From positions 1-64,000 of the forward strand of contig MU266479.1 in assembly GCA_021014945.1 (NCBI GenBank): a DNA stretch of 64,000 nucleotides, in the 5' to 3' direction. How positions within the stretch are numbered: position 1 is the stretch's first letter; the number at the start of each line of letters is the position of its first letter. Positions 38,170 through 51,235 of the stretch are shown in pieces. The stretch comes from Leucogyrophana mollusca. Lineage: Eukaryota > Basidiomycota > Agaricomycetes > Boletales. The notes below the pieces were generated by a model. That model ran no database searches. It was not told the origin of the DNA and saw nothing but the letters and a program-made list of their open reading frames with translations. The position numbers were made by a program, and so were the translations under genes.

Positions 38170-38513
38170 ATGTGCTATAACATTGTCCAGTACGTGGAGT
38201 ATGACTGTTCTCACCAATCTCCCACAAGACGGCAGACGGTACGTAAGACAGCCCCTGTCTTCACCTGTTCTCTCGAAGAGCCAATTGGCAAGTTATAGGT
38301 TGACTGTAACGACAGCAACTGTCGATTCAGCGGATTTCATCAGACCACGGAGCATAATTGTTCCGAAACGTGTGCGCAGAGGTAAGCCCACGCCAATATA
38401 CCCCATCTCGCCCACTGAAGACTTGTCGTAGTATGTTGCCGGACCAGGGTTTGGTCATGGATGCAACCTCCGGGCCCTGTCCCTCATGCGGTGGTACAAC
38501 CAACGGGCACTGA
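38170..38513 (+). CDS. Small cysteine-rich basidiomycete protein
   Basis: Three exons give about 77 aa beginning MCYNIVQYVEYDCSHQSP. Splicing after RRQT (donor GTACGT, acceptor TTATAG) leads to VDCNDSNCRFSGFHQ. A second intron then leads to the end GPCPSCGGTTNGH, stop at 38511-38513. The nine cysteines fall in CxxH- and CxxC-like groups, suggesting a metal-binding fold; there is no signal peptide. Similar small proteins beginning MCYxIVxY are common, often in several copies, in mushroom genomes and have no known function. The upstream Met at 38017 is disfavoured because the family starts at MCY. Confidence 0.6.
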
Positions 38514-38962
38514 ATTTGCCGGTTTTAACGGAGAGAATAAGACAAAGGATAAAAGCTCTCTGATCGGCGACTCATCGTTTTCGGTACTATCGTGCGGGGT
38601 CGAGATCTGATGTCTACAAAGCCTAACCTCGTCTCGAAAAACTTGGCTGTAGTGACGTTCGAAGTATGTGACTCAGACTATCGTTGTTAGATTTGGTTCT
38701 TCTTCTGGAGTTCTTTCAATTCTATCTACCTCTCAGGTTTGCTCCCCTGTAAATATGGACTAGGCCGTGATTTTGGGGAGATTTTTCAGCTCTCCCCCTG
38801 TTTACTTTGCAAGATGCCTATTCAGTTATTGATTAGTAAGCAGATACCCAAACGACGCAAGTCAGTGCCTTGTCCAAGTATAACTGGGTTGTCCCGCTGC
38901 GGGCACGACGCTTGATCCCCCGACATTTATCGGACATCTCGTTTCTTGCGCTGCATGTAGCA
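38514..38962. other. Intergenic region before the Rgd1-type gene
   Basis: About 0.45 kb, probably the promoter of the F-BAR RhoGAP. CT-rich patches occur around 38700-38800. No gene seen. Confidence 0.35.
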
Positions 38963-41670
38963 ATGGCAGACGACGGATATTCCTCGTCTGCATGGGAATC
39001 AGCCGAAAACTCGGACCCAAGCCATCCCTCGTACGGTCTCTTTCAACCCAACCCGTCTGTTCTGCACGAATCGTCCACATCTCCTGCAGTTTCTTCATTA
39101 CCCGTGAAACCATCTTCACCGCCCCCAAGGTCTAGCTCCGACTCTCTCGGTCGATCCTCTACCTCCAAATGGCGAGACAGTATACCAGTAACCGTTGAAC
39201 GGAAAGATACCTTATCCACGATACCTAGTGACGTTGCCAGCCTAGTAGAGGCGAGTTTCGACGAGAATGTGCTTAGAGCTTTATGTGAATTAGATGTAAG
39301 TAAATATATAACTCTCCATATCATGCAGTTAACAATGCGTTTGCACAATGCAGTGCGGAGTGCCCCTACTGCTTGATCGAATCAAGCAAAGCATGGTTTC
39401 CTGTCGTGTAAGCCTTACGTCGATAGGATACTGCCCTTACTCACGCTCACTAAACACTGCAACTTAGGAGGCCTCTGTGTTCTTCAAGAAGAGGGCAGTG
39501 CTTGAAGACGAATACGGCAAGAGTCTGCAGAAGCTCTCTCGGGGCACATCAGAAGTATATTCAATGAACGATGGGAAGGCCGGGTAATGAAACTTCGATT
39601 GGGTTTCAGAAGCATTAATATACTCACCCACACTTACTAGGTCTTTCGTCAATGCGTGGCAGTCAACTATGAAGATTCACGAGGTGATGGCAGACAACAG
39701 GATACGTTTTTCACAACGCCTCAATGAAATGAGCGACGAGCTGGCCTCTCTCGCGAAAGAGGTAGACAAAAACAGAAAGCAGGTGCGATGCCCTTACTCT
39801 TACTCTCAGATACTGGTGGTAATTGTATGCTAGACCAAAGAGCTTGCGAGCCGCTATGAGCGTGCACTTCAGGAGTCAGAGATGATGATGGAGAAAAGCA
39901 AAGCTCGCCTAGATGCGACATCCGAAGAGTTGGAGCGCGTACTGCTACAGAAAGAAGGGGAGTCCTTTAAGGAAAGTGGCTTGCAAGCCAAGTCGCCTGG
40001 TGGAGTTGGAGGTAAACGAGCCCTTGGAAAGGCAGTCGCGAAGGGCGGCCTACTTCTCAAAGGCAAGAATCCTGGAAATGTATGTTATTACCATGCTTTT
40101 ACCGTTTTTCTCACGAAGGAATGGCGAGCAGATATTAAGACAAGAAGATGATATCCGATCCCGAGTTTCCAGTGCTTCTGATAGTTATCGGAAAGCACTC
40201 ACCGATACCCAAACTATGAGACAGGAGTACTTCAATTTCCAACTGCCCCGAATATTACGGGTCAGTGATCCGCTTATTCCGATTTATGGCTTCGTAGTGC
40301 TGACATATGACTACAAAGGCCCTCAAAGAGTGTGCGGATGAGATAGATCTTGGCACCCAGTATCATCTTACTCGGTACGCTTTCTTGTTCGAAAGCATTG
40401 TCCTCAGCGACGGGTCAACTCTCGTCCCTCCTTCATTGGAAGATGGTACGTGGTTTCAAATCTTCAGAATGACGTCATGAGCTGCCTTAAATAAAGACTC
40501 AGGCCTCGGTCTTAAATCCACTGTCGAATCTATCGATAATCGCGCCGATTTCAAGATCTATATGCAAAATTACGCCTACGCTCGAGGGGGGGCAGCTGCG
40601 CGTGGACCTCGTCGTGATGGCCCAGCAGAGGAAGGATTCGTATGTCCTTCCGGCTGTTTGATCTCCATTCTCGGTTTAACTTCGATCAACAGCTGCCTCC
40701 GTTACCAACTCACGGAAGTGGAGCCGGAGGATACCCCGGTGTTCATGGAAATACCAGTGCAACCAATACCGCAAGTTCACAGATACCGGACCGTGGGCGG
40801 CCTACATTCGGGGTCGATCTCGCAGAGCAAATGGCAAGAGACAGCGTCGAGCTTCCACCTATCATGGAGAAGTGCTGTGCGGCGATAGAGAAGTATGGCT
40901 TGTACTCGCAGGGGATTTATCGGATAAGCGGGATGGCACGCAAGGTCGCTCTTCTAAAGGAGCGGCTAGACAAAGGTAGGCAGCCATCGTATGGTTGGTA
41001 GATGTCTTACGAGGGATGAGCTTCTCGTGTAGACATGGATTCGGTCAATCTTGATGCAGACGAGTGGACTTCAGACATCAACAACGTCACCAGCGTCTTC
41101 AAGCTCTGGTTGCGAGAATTACCAGATCCATTATTAACCTCGAGCCTTCATCAAGGCTTCGTGGAAGCTGCCAGTGAGTTTCAATACTCAGTTTATGCTT
41201 CACACCATTCCTGACACGTTGCAGAAATTGAAAATGATCGACTGAGACACATTCGCTTGCATGAGCGCGTCAACGATCTGCCCGACCCAAATTATGCCAC
41301 GCTCAAGTTTTTCATGGGACATCTTCACAGGTACCGTCAAACTTCTAGCGGCAGAACACAGACATGCAGTTATTGATTATCGCATCACCATTCAATTAGA
41401 ATAGCGCAACATGAAGCCGAGAACTCGATGTCAATTCAGAACCTTGCGATTGTCTTCGGTCCGACACTCTTTGGTCAGGCGGTACCCAGCAATGGCAGCA
41501 CCTCGGGACATGTGAATGGCGGAATGGCGGATGCGCCGTTTCAAAACAAGGTGACTATCAAGGTTGATCCGCGATAAGTGTAGGATTGACTAGGATTGAC
41601 TTTCCAGGCTATCGAAACAATCTTGGAACATTACACCGATATATTTGTGGACGAGGGGGAGGCGGCTTAA
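38963..41670 (+). CDS. RGD1: Rgd1-type Rho GTPase-activating protein (F-BAR plus RhoGAP)
   Basis: The start is MADDGYSSSAWESAENSDPS at 38963, followed by a Ser/Pro-rich leader. The F-BAR domain runs from about 39360 to 40430: LLDRIKQSMVSCR, EASVFFKKRAVLEDEYGKSL, QKLSRGTSEVYSM, FVNAWQSTMKIHEVMADNRI, RFSQRLNEMSDELASLAKEV, and a coiled-coil stretch (RYERALQESEMMMEKSKARL), ending near LTRYAFLFESIVLSDGSTLV. The RhoGAP domain begins FGVDLAEQMARDSVELPPIM and has GIYRISGMARKVALLKERLD with the arginine finger in YRISG, KLWLRELPDPLLTSSLHQGF, DLPDPNYATLKFFMGHLHRI and SIQNLAIVFGPTLFG. It ends with AIETILEHYTDIFVDEGEAA, stop at 41668-41670. Rgd1 acts on Rho3/Rho4 at sites of polarised growth; F-BAR plus RhoGAP is diagnostic. 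Confidence 0.92.
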
Positions 41671-42286
41671 GTCGATGAGGCATCTTTGCCGCTACGTTTC
41701 CGTCTCTCTTTATCTCTCTACGATACCACTGGATACTGAAGGAATATTTATATCGTGCATGGACAGCATCCAACCCTCTCATACTTTTGTGAAACGCTCT
41801 AGTTCCTCTGTTCCCTTTTCGTCGCTATTTAGCCATGCAGCATACAGTACTTGAACCATTGCGGTTGTGTATGTATATGACCTCAGTGTATTGTCTGGTC
41901 GCCACCTCGGTGTTCAACGGTTTCCTCGTCAGTGGGCTCAGAAGGGGTTGGGACATGAGAATATATCACCAGTACATTGCGCCCACCAGGCCATACAACA
42001 TCGAACTGTCGGATGTTCAATACTGCAGATAAAAAACTATGCATATTACTGGCTTATAAAATAAGCGTGGTATGTATTGCGTAGTCGATCCTAAAACAGA
42101 TTTGCCATTAATTCCCCGTCCTGCATCAGTGGCGAGTCTGATAGCCTGTAAACGGCTTCAACTAGTAGCGAGGGGATAGTCACAAGGTACGGTAAGGGAA
42201 CTTGTAGCGACCATCAGCGACATACGCGGGGAGGAAAGACGGACCGAGTAGTACAAGGGAACCATAGTATATATCAGAATGTCAAA
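41671..42286. other. Convergent 3' region between RGD1 and the F-box gene
   Basis: About 0.6 kb, AT-rich, containing the 3' ends of two convergent genes. No gene seen. Confidence 0.4.
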
Positions 42287-43767
42287 TCAGGAACCGACAT
42301 TCTTCTTCGGCGAATAAAACGCAGGCTGCAAGAAATGACGTTCAACGCTCTGTTAAGACTGCCGAAACGAATTTTCAATACACTTACTCGCCTCCTCGAC
42401 CCTTCTTCGATGATTGGCACCCACGCGCCGCCGTCCTCGTGAAATAGCCACTCTGTCTGAGAAGGAAAGACGATACGGCGCAATGAGGGACACACGGTGT
42501 GCCATGATTGACAAAGGGAGAGCTCTTCCGCGCTGTTATTGAGGCTCACGTAGTCTACGTGCGTGGGTGACAGGTCAAGTGTCACAAGGCGATAAAACGC
42601 GCCGAGCAGATGTGAGAGCGCCGCTAGCAGCCTCTGAGTGTGATATCCTCCCATTTAGCACGATAAGAGACGAAAATCATGGCGACTCACAATTCCTGAT
42701 AGCGCGAAATGCAGTGTGTGTCGTAATGCCAACTTTACTTTCAGAAACTCCACCATCGGCAAGCTTCTGGACACATTTCGCAACAATATCGGGGTAACTG
42801 ACATACCCGATAAGTCTAAAACACTGAGAGGTAGGGTGGTCAAAGCCATCCGTGATAGATCCGCTTCTGTCACGTAGTCTTGGCCAATTAGAGCGAGGGA
42901 TTGCACGGGTCTACCGGGCAAGACCGTAGCAGCTGCGCGAGGCGAGCCGCAAAAGGACACCAACGAGGGTAGCGCATGGGGGAGGACCGCCATCTGGTCA
43001 CGATAGTCAGGCAGTCTAAGATGCAGAATGGAAGGGACGATGTTCAAGAAATAAGCCAGTCGATTGCGCGAGAAATGTCCGATTCCGTTCAATGATATAT
43101 GGCGGAGGAAGTGGAAGGAGCAGTCAGTAGTAGGGAAGACGAGAGAGGTCGGCGCTGGGGATTCAAGAAATGACGGGAGACCCAGGTACAGGTCAAGGGA
43201 CTCGAGATTTGCCGCACCAGCAATTGCCTGGGACAGATTCGACAGGACAACGTCGAGAAACGGACCATAGTGGTCCCCCCGCTCAGATATCCAACGCACA
43301 TGGAACTTCTTTACTCCACTGGCAAGGTGGGGGTGCTGAACGATAGTTTGGCAGCACCGTAGAGTCCTATAGGGGAACTGGGATGTAGGTGAGAGCGATT
43401 CGGTGATAAAAACATTGGAATATAGGATCCATTCCGCTACAGCTCTCCACTGTCGCGACACACGCGCTGTAGAGGTGAGGATTGAGGGCGATAGACCACA
43501 GAAGATGGAAGCAAGGGTTTCATTCGGTAGGGAGGTCGACCCCACAGTCTGAAGGACGTCACCTTGCTCCAAGCTTCGATCTGCAGCGAATGATAGAGCC
43601 ACGAAGCTCCCCATGGCCATTCGCGAAGTGATGTCGTTGGTGGTGCGGATGAAGGTGATCGAGAGACAAAGTCGGTAAAACCACGGGCATACTGTCAGTA
43701 TAGCTCTCGGAATAATGGATAACTTTAGGTCGACATACGTACGAAAAGAAACACCTTCCTCTTCCAT
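42287..43767 (-). CDS. F-box protein with LRR-like C-terminal part
   Basis: One long exon (about 42690-43767) is followed by a second (LLAALSHLLGAFYRLVTLDL) and a short last exon ending SPKKNVGS; the splice phases agree. The F-box reads TSLPNETLASIFCGLSPSIL and STARVSRQWRAVAEWILYSN, so the protein should bind Skp1 as substrate receptor of an SCF ubiquitin ligase. Downstream, spaced Leu-rich segments (NLESLDLYLGLPSFL, IVPSILHLRLPDYRDQMAVL, LSVLDLSGMSVTPILLRNVS) look like degenerate leucine-rich repeats, as is usual in the expanded F-box families of Agaricomycetes. The substrate is unknown. The start could also be a later Met near 43620; the one chosen is the most upstream in frame. Confidence 0.7.
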
Positions 43768-43909
43768 CTCACGTACACCTTCCGAGGTTGTTTCTGCAAC
43801 GAAACATACCAGTCTCCCAGTCCCACAACCACAAGTGTCGCAAAGGAATAAAGTAAAATTACAATACTCTACAGAATTACATTATAAATAGGAAACAGAA
43901 CGAGAACAT

Positions 43910-44382
<473 letters not shown>

Positions 44383-44674
44383 TGTTCAGGTGAGATATAA
44401 AAGGGGAGTGAAGTGTGGTGAAGTGCGGCGAAGTGCAGTGGTAGTACGGGACTCTGAACGATGGAACAGCTTCAGCCACCCGACATGTTATATATGGTCG
44501 GTAGGTGGCTGTGCTGAATTTCCTTGTTGATTGCACAGACGCGGATACACGTGACCCAGCGCGACGCGTTAAAATAAATAGAGGGCCACACACGGAGCCC
44601 GTCTTTCCATCTTTGCCTTTACCACCACTACAAAGCGCTGACCACCAAGCTTCCATCACAACAAGCAACAAGCA
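44383..44674. promoter_or_regulatory. Bidirectional H4-H3 promoter, copy 2
   Basis: These 292 bases between the H4 and H3 start codons match copy 1 almost base for base on the opposite strand, including the TAAATAG-like box, the CACGTG-containing stretch (GGGTCACGTGTATCC in copy 1 orientation) and TATATAAC. The length difference of about 41 bases is explained by the H4-proximal decamer array, with three units here (about 44402-44431) against seven in copy 1. Confidence 0.8.
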
Positions 44675-45267
<593 letters not shown>

Positions 45268-45579
45268 TATTTTCTTCTTACTCTGGACTGTATTCTATTG
45301 TATTTCTAGCACTATTTTCATCGTTCGTCTCATCGGTTAGCTTTCTCCTGTGCCATTCACTTCAAGAGTTGCGTGTCTGTGGTCGACAATGGTAACGCCC
45401 TCATCAGTTGCCATGAAGGTATGGAAGGAATGCTCGTAATAACATTAAAATGTATCTGCAAGTCCGAGTCTTCCACCGTCCGACCAAAAACTACGTGAGT
45501 CAGTCCTCTGGTCATATACATTCCGTTAGTAAGTCCGAGTCCTTGAGGATGTCCAAGGCCGATATCAACACAGATCATA
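45268..45579. other. Convergent 3' region between H3 copy 2 and the aspartic protease
   Basis: About 0.3 kb holding two 3' UTRs. No gene seen. Confidence 0.4.
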
Positions 45580-47476
45580 TCACAACAGGAAGACCCGCAC
45601 AAGCGTGGCAGCAACAAGAGCAAGTCCACTGAACGAGAGTCTAGGGGAGACGCCACTCCCGTTACTCCCAAGCCCAGCGGTGGCGCTGGCCGAGATGGAG
45701 CCAATGGTAGGCGTAGGCGCAGCTGCGTTCACGCCATTCATGGCCAGGGCGGTTTGAGAAAGCGCGGCGAAACCCACTGAGGGAGGGTTGTAACGGAACA
45801 CAGAGTAGACGTTTTTCTGCAAGGAGCAAATCGGTAAGAGCTCTGCGATGAAGATAGCACATCACGCGCTGCACGTACAAGGAAAGTGTCACCAACGATC
45901 CAGGAGGGAGCGCTGCCACCAGTGTTCAGCTCGAAGAATGCTCCGACGCATTGAGAGGAAGATATCTGAGTGAGCTGGAAGTCTGCAGGACTGACAGGCC
46001 AGCTTGGTCCACCGAACGAAATCGCAACGTTGACCTCGGTGCTGCAAGCTACCGTATATTGTCCATTAAGAATCGGCCAACGTGAGAGGCAGAGAACTCA
46101 CGATAGGTGTAATACCCTTCCCAATTGCCCGTTCCCGGCTGCGATCCGGGAATTTGTGCGAAGATGGCTTGAATGGCGCTCGAAGGGCCGCCCACAAGTG
46201 TAGTGCCCGTATCAATAGCAGAGTCGGCAGCAGTGCCCGTCGGAATTGTGACAGCGTTACCCTGCACCGTCATAGCTGGAATTAAACAAATTTATCAGCA
46301 ACGTCATAATGAATGGGCTGGGGGGGCTCACCAGTCATAGGTAAGATCCAGTATGTGGGCGTGGATGGGAGATTCTGATAGTCGATGTTTCCGGTGTATA
46401 AACTGTCGTTGACAAAGCCTGTGCAAACTGCATCAGAAGCCCGAATTCGCCTTGTGCATGAAATGGCGGACCCATTGTAAAACTTCCTCCAGGTTCCGTC
46501 GGTCTCACATCTGAGGCGTTGATAAAGCTAAAAAGAACCATCAGGTGGCTGAACCATAGCTTGAGAGCTACCTGATACTTACCGCGTCAGTTGGAAAGCC
46601 ATCAAAGGTTGCGTCCATGCACCGCTGCCAGCGAGGGTCTGCCAAAATGGCGTATGCCCTGAAGAAGCGATCGATTGCCAAGCAAGGCCGATCAGCCCAG
46701 AAACAGGGCTGTTCAGCAGGCCAGATGAGACTTGGCTAACGGCACCTGTGATCGGAACTGGTGAACATCTAGAAGCATTTGTAGTCCCCGTCTAGTCTCA
46801 CCAAAGACCTGATTGGGAACGGAGAAGCCAGCCATCTGGACGACATCTTGCGCGAGGCTTCCTGCAGCTGCACCGCTTCCATATTGGATCGTAAACGGTT
46901 GAGACAAATTCTGAAACGTTGATGACGTGACCGAGTCAAATACCGAGACTCGGGAACAGCCCGTCGAACAGCTCGTGTCGGCTACCCAAAGATCGCTAGA
47001 AGGCGGAGTGAGAGGCTGTATAGCAGAAGAAAAGCGAAACATCCATACGATGAACCTGTGTCTAAAATCACATTGAAGGAAACTGGTGGCGTTCCAATCG
47101 CAAGCGATCCGTAGAAACTGAGGATAGGTTATGAGGAGCGTAAAGTCACACAGGGAGAAGCCGTTTCTCACCTCGAATCTGCATTCTGGTTGGTAATGCT
47201 GGTGACGTCGTTAGTGAGCAAATTGCCGATAGAAATAACTGCTCACAGATTGGTTCCTTCACTCCTTTTCTGCGGAAGCGTACCACCATACTTGATAGTT
47301 AATTTATCCTTTTCATTCTTTGCCCAAATCTCCCATTCTGTGGCGTCTCGAGGCGTGGGCGCTCTCCTGACCAGAGGGATAGACTGCCCTGCAGCCACCG
47401 GAAGAGGTTTGGGTACTGCAATAGCGCCGGATGAAAACAATAGCAAGGTGAAAGCGAGCGATATGGAGGAAAGCAT
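45580..47476 (-). CDS. Secreted pepsin-like aspartic protease (family A1), probably GPI-anchored
   Basis: The start MLSSISLAFTLLLFSSGAIA is a clear signal peptide, followed by a propeptide (VPKPLPVAAGQ and on). The N-lobe has YGSLAIGTPPVSFNVILDTG, the first catalytic Asp, split by an intron before SSDLWVADTSC, then FTIQYGSGAAAGSLAQD and VPNQVFG. The C-lobe carries the second catalytic Asp in AIDTGTTLVGGPSSAIQAIF. The last exon (45580 to about 45822) reads NVYSVFRYNPPSVGFAAL, then a Ser/Thr/Gly-rich linker and a terminal hydrophobic segment (LSFSGLALVAATLVRVFLL), as expected for a GPI-anchor signal. It is a pepsin-like endopeptidase of the polyporopepsin/yapsin group acting at the cell surface. 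It has about nine short introns. Confidence 0.85.
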
Positions 47477-48118
47477 TGCGAGCTTGAGGCTGAGCGTGAA
47501 CTTGAGCTTGTGGGGACTTATTAAATAGATAGTGTAAAATTTGAGGGATAGATGGCGGTAAGAAAGAAAGATGGGGTGGGCGTTTGTAGGCTGTGAAACT
47601 CGCACTGCGAGCTATGAATATATGAATATAAGCAAAAGGTTTGAGGTGGAATGTGCTGGAGCGGGCGACCAAAGCGCTGCGGAAGTACAATCATCGCTCC
47701 AAGCCCAAAACCAAGACATTGCGATCGGCACTGCCCGGCCGGTAGTTGCCGCGGAAACGGAACCCATCACTGAGACTATCTTTCCCCACAGCGCAGCACT
47801 TAAATTACCCCAGTCTGCGGACATTCTTCAAGTCTCCAGGTAGCTGACCAGAACATGACGGTCGATAGTCCCAATATAAATTCTCCAGCTAGCAGACTGA
47901 AATACTTGTTCAACACCTGATGAGGCCTTTTATACATCACTGATCGTTGCTGCGGCCGACGGATGATCGTGATATCGCCCGCTCCTAAACTTACAGAACA
48001 GCTTTTCGACGGCATCAACCACACAAGATAATCCTAATATCCCTTTTATCCGAAAGCCAAGAACTCTTGTGCTTCCTCATCAGCGACAACACTATCGTCA
48101 TTACAAGCCAAGCACTTA
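47477..48118. other. Intergenic region, protease promoter side
   Basis: About 0.64 kb between the protease start and the methyltransferase stop (both minus). No supported exon. Confidence 0.4.
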
Positions 48119-49319
48119 CTAAGACTCGGAGTGTGTGTTGCGGCGTTTCTGCCCAGCCCACACACCATAATGCAAGCCGAGTATATTGTCCAGCCTCCAT
48201 AATGTCCATTCGCCCTTCCTCAGCCATAAATCCAAAAATTCTCTCACCACATCTTCTTGTCTCAGCTCGACCACGACCAGTACCCACGTCGTCGCGCACG
48301 TAGAAACTACGTCAATTGTTTCAACCAAGGCGGGTAGGAGCGAAGGATGATAGATGCAATCCACCACAAGTACAAAATCCCATGAGTCTGAGGAAGCAGT
48401 GCTAGGGGTCGGACAATATCGCGTGCGCACAGCAGCAGGTGATGAGTGCACAGTCACCCAATCGAGTTCTTCCACGAAGACACCCGATCCTCCTGAAGAT
48501 CCATCGCCGTTGCTGTGAGGCCATCCAGGGAAGTTGAGAGCGACGTTCTTCCGGATGAGTGGGAGTAGGACGCCAATGTCGGTCACTGTGTAGCTGCGAA
48601 CGAGGGGAGAGAGCGCGACGCCCAGGAGACCTGTACCCGCGCTATTGCAGATATTGACAGCCAGTAAGGCTCAAGTAACAGTCCGAAGAGTGTTAAAATG
48701 CCGACCCTAGCTCCAGGACATGAGAGTTCGCCAGCTCAGCTCGTTCAAAGAGAGGGTTATCTGGTGGAAAGAAGTGCTGCTGAAGCACAAGCTGGGCAAA
48801 TTCGACACTAACGGACGGCATGGTCAGTCAAACGAGTTGTATTTATGCGGCACTGGCCACCGACGGCATGAATCACCTTGCTCTCCACAGAACACTGCCT
48901 GTATCCCCTTTCCGACTGCGTAGCGCAGTCTTGTCCTGGGCAAGCTCGACTTCAATGGTTTTTGTCGATGCAGGAAACTCCTTCGACTTTCTACCCGCCT
49001 TGCCCCTTCTCGTTGCCGCTCCGTCTGTCTGTGTAAGCCGTCCTACAGATGACTTCAGCTCGAATTGAATGAACAGCGTGTCTTTTCGTGAATCGACATG
49101 TCCGAGGCCTCGGAAGCCGTCTGGGCCGACGGGGACAGTCTTGGCTTGCTGAAGGTTAGTGTAGGCGATGAAGATCTGCGAGGATTGTGATCAGTGCAAT
49201 GGGAAATGTCACCATTCGCAATGATTTCATTGAAGTCAGTGTCGCATACAACCCACCTCTTCGTCTGCGTCACCAACAGCTTCAGCGTCGACGGGAAGCC
49301 TTATAAGACCTGGACTCAT
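48119..49319 (-). CDS. METTL21-family protein methyltransferase, Rkm5-like
   Basis: The start is MSPGLIRLPVDAEAVGDADE at 49319. Later exons give IFIAYTNLQQAKTVPVGPDG, KTIEVELAQDKTALRSRKGD and TGSVLWRASVEFAQLVLQQ, which form the N-terminal landmark of fungal Rkm5-like enzymes. The SAM-binding part follows: ANSHVLELG, then GTGLLGVALSPLVRSYTVTD, and after the fold the motif SWDFVLVVDCIYHPSLLPAL in place of the DxxY motif, then WVLVVVELRQEDVVREFLDL. The final exon (48119-48586) ends NTHSES. Family members methylate lysines of ribosomal or translation proteins, but the substrate here is not determined. Another METTL21-type enzyme lies about 1.9 kb away on the other side of the rhomboid gene. Confidence 0.75.
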
Positions 49320-49523
49320 CGACTCGAAGCCTGTTAGGCTTCAAAGGTGGTAGGAACGGTGGTCAGGTGGAAACTCGGAATTAGGCGAAATCTGCCAGTT
49401 CTACGCTCCAAGTTTCAACCTCCCGGTTCTGTCAAACAAGCTAAAACAGACACGCGGAGCTCACTGAGCCGTAGCAGCAATAATGACCAGAGTGGGGGTA
49501 GTGAATATTACAACTAGCGATGG

Positions 49524-51147
49524 CTATTCTACGAAAGAGCGTTTTCTACTTGGAGGTTGAGGTGGACCTCGCATGTAATTCCACCACGAGGGCCCATACA
49601 TATAATACATCGCACCAAACGCAGCTCCACCTAGATGCGCATAATGGTCAAACATCCTACGCCATCAGTCAGTATGATTGATAAGGACAGCGTCAAGAAA
49701 CCCGTACCTCCACCCACGAAGGACACCCACTATATCGAGCATTACCAAGGCGCCCACACCCGTTTGTATCGGTATTGGAAAGAAAGGCGGGAAGACGAGA
49801 GTGATCTCTGCATCGGGGAACGCTAGTGCGCTGACTGTAACAGCAGCGTATATTGCACCGGAAGCCCCAAGAGAAGGAAGGATCTGTCTTGTTGCTGGTG
49901 AGGCTGCGGCTTTGGCAGATGCCCCGACCGCCGCAGCCGCACTTGATGCGCTAGCGGTTGCTGTCGACGCGAGTTGGGATACTATGCGCGGATACATGAC
50001 CTTTGTCGCAACAGTATGGCTGACCAGGCCGGAGAAGAGGCCGGCTGAGATACTGGATGAGTTACTTCGGAGTTATTGCACATAACAGGACTGGTATCCC
50101 ACCGGAAAGGAAGAAAGCTAGAAAATGCCATCTGCCTGTGGACTCTGGAGGGTGCTCTGGGTCCTTCGACTGTTCGTTCACGAGGTAATGAGTGGCTGCC
50201 GATCCTGTCAACGCACAATGTAAGATTTGAAGGTAATTGGACAGAGGCAGGGGCCTCACCAAAACTGGCTAGAGCCATGGAGTTCGCAAGAAAGTGTATG
50301 AAGGACTTATGACTGCATGGAACTACAGGTCAAAGCGAGGCTGATGGGGTTCACAGGACGCATACCTAAACATACTCGTCAAAAGAGTGTATGACAGCCC
50401 TGATAGCGGGTGGTGCGTGAAGCTTCTATTCATTACCGGACCGAGTCGAGGTATCTTCCAAGCCAGATAGACTGCGGCATTCGCTCCACATATCATCCAA
50501 CACATCCTCCTTCCTTCGGTTGCGTCAAGGTAAGGCTGCGCTATGCCAACGTATGCGGATAGTACGAGACTTTTGAGTGCAATAGGCCACTCGGCCAGTT
50601 TGCCTTTTAAATTTTCCACCTTGGCCTGAAGGATCTGTAACCAGACTCGTTAGTCATGAGATGCGAGTGTTGTGTTAGGCTGCGCACCCTCCCAAGCTCA
50701 AGGTATTGCACTCTTCGCATCTCGTTGTTGCTTGGTGGGCGCCGGTTGAATAGATTCGATACTTCCACCAGCCTCTTTGACCAGTAATCGGTCTCTACTT
50801 GAGTCTGCGTTGCTGCGAGAGAGAAAGCCAACCATGACCCCGCGATGAAAAACTACACGGCAACGGGACTGTTAGGACATTCCGAAATGAGGATTACGCA
50901 GAACACGAACCAGAACTTGATGTCGAATAGTCGGACGCTTCATTCGTTCGCTGAATGATTCGACCTTGCTCGATCGAGCGATTTGGTCACGAAAAGAGGG
51001 TATATCAGCTGATACCTTCTTCTGGGCAGCTCGTGCTTTCCTTGGGGAATTCCTCAGCAAGGAATGTGCCCAGGAGCGACCTTCTAGAGCCCCGAGGCAT
51101 GTCTTGAGGGGACGAAACGAGTGCCGGTAGGATGTGGTGGAAAGCAT
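49524..51147 (-). CDS. PCP1: Mitochondrial rhomboid protease (Pcp1/PARL type)
   Basis: This is an intramembrane serine protease of the mitochondrial inner membrane; yeast Pcp1 cleaves Mgm1 and Ccp1. The start MLSTTSYRHSFRPLKTCLGA is a typical presequence; an upstream in-frame Met at 51192 is less likely. The next exons carry a helix after IRHQVL and the segment ATQTQVETDYWSKRLVEVSN. The rhomboid core reads CWMICGANAAVYLAWKIP, HHPLSGLSYTLLTSMFSH, FLANSMALASF, the catalytic Ser in LGASGAIYAAVTVSALAFP, then GVGALVMLDIVGVLRGWR and the catalytic His in FDHYAHLGGAAFGAMYYMYG. The C-terminus is WWNYMRGPPQPPSRKRSFVE. Both catalytic residues are present. The start codon lies 88 bases from that of the divergent methyltransferase. 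Confidence 0.88.
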
Positions 51148-51235
51148 ACCTGGAATGCGCGGCCGTTTGCCGAAACGTTCTTGGTTCGCCAAATCGGGAT
51201 CATGCGCGCTTCAAGTAATCTATGTGACCAACGTT
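51148..51235. promoter_or_regulatory. 88-base divergent gap, rhomboid / methyltransferase
   Basis: Only 88 bases lie between the two chosen start codons, so the promoters must overlap each other or the leaders. No clear TATA box. Confidence 0.4.

Noticed and set aside
41581..41600. Tandem 10-base repeat TAGGATTGAC x2
   Set aside because: Two units only, inside an RGD1 intron; most likely a small slippage event.
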